A DNA stretch of 64,000 nucleotides from contig NZ_NBYY01000031.1 of the NCBI RefSeq assembly GCF_002464935.1, positions 1 to 64,000 on the forward strand. The letters run 5' to 3'. The notes below the pieces were generated by a model. The model was not told the origin of the DNA. It did no database searches and worked only from the letters and a program-made list of their open reading frames with translations. The position numbers and the translations under genes are program-made. Source of the DNA: Candidatus Enterovibrio escicola (lineage in GTDB: Bacteria; Pseudomonadota; Gammaproteobacteria; Enterobacterales; Vibrionaceae). Positions 61,049-64,000 of the stretch are shown in pieces (position 1 is the first letter of the stretch; each line of letters starts with the position of its first letter).

Positions 61049-62188
61049 ATGTTACGAGTTTTATTCTTACTTCTAAGCTTAGTCTTAAAGCAAGAAGATA
61101 TCATGGCAGCATCAATCTTCAGTGCGGAAGTAGTATTAGATGACAGTAGTGAAACTACTGAGCAAATCGCGAAGGTAAAAGTGTTTGTTGACGTACTGAT
61201 CAAAGCATCCGGACAATTAAATGTGAGTGAAAATCTAGTTATCCAAAAGGCATTTCCAACTGTGAATCAGTACATAACTCAGTTAGAGTACGGAAATATT
61301 AACGGGCAACGCAGCCTTATTGTTTGGTTTGACGATGCCAAAATACGGACTCTGTTGATGCAAGCGCAAACGACGTATTGGGGTTTGCCTCGTCCAGAAA
61401 TATTGTTCTGGGTTGTCGAAAATACAGTTACTCGACGTAATGTTATTTGGGAGCAATCAGGTTTACATCTGATTGATGAGTTAAAGGTTCAGGGTGAACG
61501 CCGAGGTTTACCTGTTCTCATCCCTGTGGGTGACTTTGACGATGTAGTTACTATTTCGGTTTCTGATCTATGGGGTGGCTTTATGCAACCAATTCAGGAT
61601 GCCAGCGCTCGCTATAATCCCTCTGGGGTGGCAGTGGTAAAAATATATGGTAATGAATTAAGCTGGCAACTATTTCCAAATATTACAACCATGGGACATG
61701 ATGTACCCATTGAAGGTTATGCATTTGGGTCTCGCTTTCTTATGTTTTCTCAGATGATCAACGATATATCTGACTTCTATGCTCAGCACCTCGGTATAAC
61801 TTTAGGGGAGGAAAATAGAAGTGAAAAACAGCTACAAATTTTTGGACTCGACTCTGCAGAAACATTCTTCATAGTTGAACGTATACTGAAAGGGCTGAAT
61901 TCAGTGGCAACTGTGCATCTTGAATCCTTGATGGGGGGGGTTGCAATGTTTCGAGTGAACTTATTGGCATCAGAAAACGTATTCTACAATGAAATAATGC
62001 CAGAACATCGTCTTCGTCGTATTGAAACAACGGAGGACAGGATTGAACCACTGGTTGATAGGAATCCGGTCTCTGACTCTTTAGTCGTTGGTAGAAAAAG
62101 TAGTATTGGTGTCGATGCTGTCACATCTATTGATTCTGTACTACAAACACCAAATGAACCCATCCTTCGTTTCCAGTGGAATGGTTAA
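61049..62188 (+). CDS. DUF2066-family protein
   Basis: About 379 aa, function unknown. It starts with a hydrophobic stretch (MLRVLFLLLSLVLKQ) that may be a signal peptide, although the following residues EDIMAAS make cleavage unclear. Features of the family: AKVKVFVDVLIKASGQLNVS near 42-61, VNQYITQLEYGNINGQRSLI near 72-91, VWFDDAKIRTLLMQAQTTYW near 92-111, and PVLIPVGDFDDVVTISVSDL with WGGFMQPIQDAS near 155-185. An SLMGG motif lies near 291. In Vibrio a member lies near purM-purN; here it is 16 kb away. No stop or shift, so likely functional. Confidence 0.82.
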   Translation: MLRVLFLLLSLVLKQEDIMAASIFSAEVVLDDSSETTEQIAKVKVFVDVLIKASGQLNVSENLVIQKAFPTVNQYITQLEYGNINGQRSLIVWFDDAKIRTLLMQAQTTYWGLPRPEILFWVVENTVTRRNVIWEQSGLHLIDELKVQGERRGLPVLIPVGDFDDVVTISVSDLWGGFMQPIQDASARYNPSGVAVVKIYGNELSWQLFPNITTMGHDVPIEGYAFGSRFLMFSQMINDISDFYAQHLGITLGEENRSEKQLQIFGLDSAETFFIVERILKGLNSVATVHLESLMGGVAMFRVNLLASENVFYNEIMPEHRLRRIETTEDRIEPLVDRNPVSDSLVVGRKSSIGVDAVTSIDSVLQTPNEPILRFQWNG

Positions 62189-62477
62189 TCTCGTTCCACG
62201 GGTAACACCAATTACTTTGAATGTATAATGATATAAGTAGGTGATCAAGAAAGAATGTAGTTTCTTATTTATTTTTCAAGCTCTGATTTTTCTTCTTTTA
62301 CCTCTGTAGACAATTTTCAATTCTAATCCTAGTTTCTAATCCTCCCTTATTACCGTAGTAAATATTGTAGATAAAAGACACGGATATCAGTAGCAACTCA
62401 ATCGATGGAAATATACAATCGTCTTCATCGAACTACAGTAAGGTAAAGATATGAACTAGGTCATGTATTCAATTAAG

Positions 62478-63420
62478 TAACCTCAGATCTGCATAAACGC
62501 CTGCTTATCAAGCTGAGTCATCTTGATACTCGGCTTTTTTGGTTTAAATTAATACACGATGAGCCCCGCCATAAAGCTGATACAACTACGGTGCTGAGAA
62601 TACTCGATTTGGGATATATTTTTTAGTTGGTCAAAAACGGGTTAGATAATAAATAATTTCCGAAGCATCAAGCGATCCCAAAGTTTCATCACTTTGGGTT
62701 TCATGTTTTTTATACCCGTTCTAAGTGTCACTCCCCTGTCTGCAAGTTCCTGCTCCAATGGACCATAGATATAACCTTTATCTCCGCATAAACACCCCAA
62801 AATCTCGTTAGCCATTTCCGGCACAAGCTTCCTATCATTCACGTTAGTAGTCATCAATTTTACTGAGATAATACCACCTTGGTCATTGATAATCAGGTAT
62901 GATTTGAGACTGTAGAACCACCTCCTCATTCATTTTCCTCGCTTCTCGGCACCTTTAAAAACCTGATGTCTGAGAATACGTAGGTTCTGATAAACCTGTA
63001 GCTTAGACGAATTAACGAAAGTAATCCCTGACGGTGAGTGAGGTAAGAGCACAATGTAACCAGAACATCTTGCATGAGCTTGAGCATTCGTGTATGGCTG
63101 ATCAATTCGGAAAATTCGTTAGCGAGGTAGTGGCAAACAAAGTGGATGTAATAGGTTTTGAAATCTCGATACCAAGATTGATGGAAAGCTATCACCCTCG
63201 TCATCACTTCGCTAACTGAGAGGCGAAAAGGCTTGTTTTTTGTTTGATACCGGAAAAATGAGGTGTTTTTTCCATGCAGAGAGGAAAGTCTGGTAGAAAT
63301 TGACGAAAACAGCGTCTAAGTTATTCAATGCCAAAGTCCTTATGCAGTCAATAGTTTTTTTCAAACGATCAGATTGCGAATTCGGCATTTAGTTCATTTC
63401 TTATGCGCAACTCAGGTTAA
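62478..63420 (-). mobile_element. IS982-family element, copy K, broken
   Basis: Right end TAACCTCAGATCTGCATAAA at 62478 and left end TTAACCTGAGTTGCGCATAAG at 63420. Frames: 63207-62926 (MMTRVIAFHQSWYRDFKTYY; SLIRLSYRFIRTYVFSDIRF, the latter shifted) and 62929-62642 (KLVPEMANEILGCLCGDKGY; MKPKVMKLWDRLMLRKLFII). The N-terminal codons are damaged by a 10-bp loss near 63300. Confidence 0.85.
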
Positions 63421-63504
63421 TTACTGGAGGAACACTGTCCATAGCATGTTTTTATCCTTATTCCATAACTATGTAACAAGATAGGATTAGAGTGGGAGAT
63501 ATCA

Positions 63505-64000
63505 GGGCTTTACTGATTGAATTAAGCCGTAAAGATATACGGCGAAGGTGAATGGAAGATTCGTAAACACCGTAAGGAAAAGCGGCAGATCTGGTGCAAA
63601 CTTCATATTGACTTTAATGTGTCTATTCATCAGGTTATCTCTGCAAAAGTTAGCTTAATTTCTGTGGGTGATAATGAGGTTTTACCTACATTGCTTAACC
63701 CATTACGACGAAAGAGACAACAAGTTAATGTTGATGGAGTTTCTAACACAAAAGCATGTCACCTCCTACTGAAAAATAAAGGAATATCGCCCAGTATTCC
63801 ACCGCAAAGCAATTCGGAGTACTGGAAAGAACGGCATCCTAGGAATGAAGCTGTAAAAGAGTTAAAAGAAGATAAATTAGCGGAGTGGAAAAAGGACAGG
63901 GGTTATCATAAACTCTCATTGGCAGAGATAGCAATGTTTCGCTATAAACAATTACTCAACCATAAACTTACTCTTCGTGATGACAATGATCAAGTTAGTG
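63505..64000 (+). mobile_element. IS5-family element, middle and 3' part, runs off the window
   Basis: From AAGATATACGGCGAAGGTGA (KIYGEGEWKIRKHRKEKRQI) through NPLRRKRQQVNVDGVSNTKA and PSIPPQSNSEYWKERHPRNE to SLAEIAMFRYKQLLNHKLTL, largely in one open frame from about 63530 to the window end. The 5' part is missing, so it is not a complete gene. Confidence 0.75.

Noticed and set aside
1-64000. CRISPR arrays or prophage
   Set aside because: No regularly spaced repeats with unique spacers and no phage structural genes. The repeats present are IS ends, the 56-bp hairpin element and short tandem duplications.

Overview
The window looks like a piece of a Vibrionaceae chromosome, probably a host-restricted symbiont lineage. 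The housekeeping proteins (tig-clpP-clpX-lon-[hupB]-ppiD; purM-purN; gmhA-yafJ; TIGR03503-dnaQ / rnhA / yafS / gloB-mltD) match Vibrio and Enterobacteria proteins in length and motifs, and several sit in Vibrio-like order. The intervening DNA is AT-rich and packed with broken insertion sequences. An anglerfish-symbiont-like Enterovibrio relative would fit, but that is inference from the IS load and gene content, not proven by the sequence.

Layout. 0-0.5 kb: IS91-like transposase tail. 1.3-10.9 kb: leftward block yfbR, ppiD, a frameshifted hupB, lon, clpX, clpP, tig. 11.3-11.6 kb: tRNA-Arg(UCU) gene whose anticodon loop is split by a 245-nt group I intron. 11.9-18.5 kb: IS wreckage around an intact folD. 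18.6-21.3 kb: ugd and a cold-shock gene. 21.6-27.6 kb: nested IS1, IS982, ISL3, IS256 and IS91 remnants, the ISL3 element carrying a broken passenger gene. 27.9-29.0 kb: 4.5S RNA (ffs) and xthA. 30.8-34.0 kb: pflB and pflA. 34.1-39.3 kb: IS30, IS5, IS256 and IS982 pile-up. 39.5-42.4 kb: a YafD-like secreted/anchored EEP-fold protein and an unknown conserved-looking gene. 43.5-46.7 kb: purM-purN and gmhA-yafJ. 49.1-54.8 kb: TIGR03503, dnaQ, rnhA, yafS, gloB, mltD. 57.2-58.4 kb: glyA. 61.0-62.2 kb: a DUF2066 protein. The rest, to 64 kb, is IS982 and IS5 debris.

Functional picture. The retained genes cover protein quality control (trigger factor, ClpXP, Lon, PpiD), purine and one-carbon metabolism (PurM, PurN, FolD, GlyA), anaerobic pyruvate use (PflB/PflA), DNA maintenance (DnaQ, RnhA, XthA), envelope sugars and murein (Ugd, GmhA, MltD), methylglyoxal detoxification (GloB) and SRP RNA. 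No recognised transposase gene in the window reads through intact, and hupB is also broken, so the region appears to be in a phase of IS-driven decay. The features most worth a second look are the tRNA-Arg group I intron, a duplicated lon start region that creates a translationally coupled 14-codon leader ORF, a 56-bp hairpin element found next to GAAC at several sites, and repeated IS982 junctions at one site in IS5.
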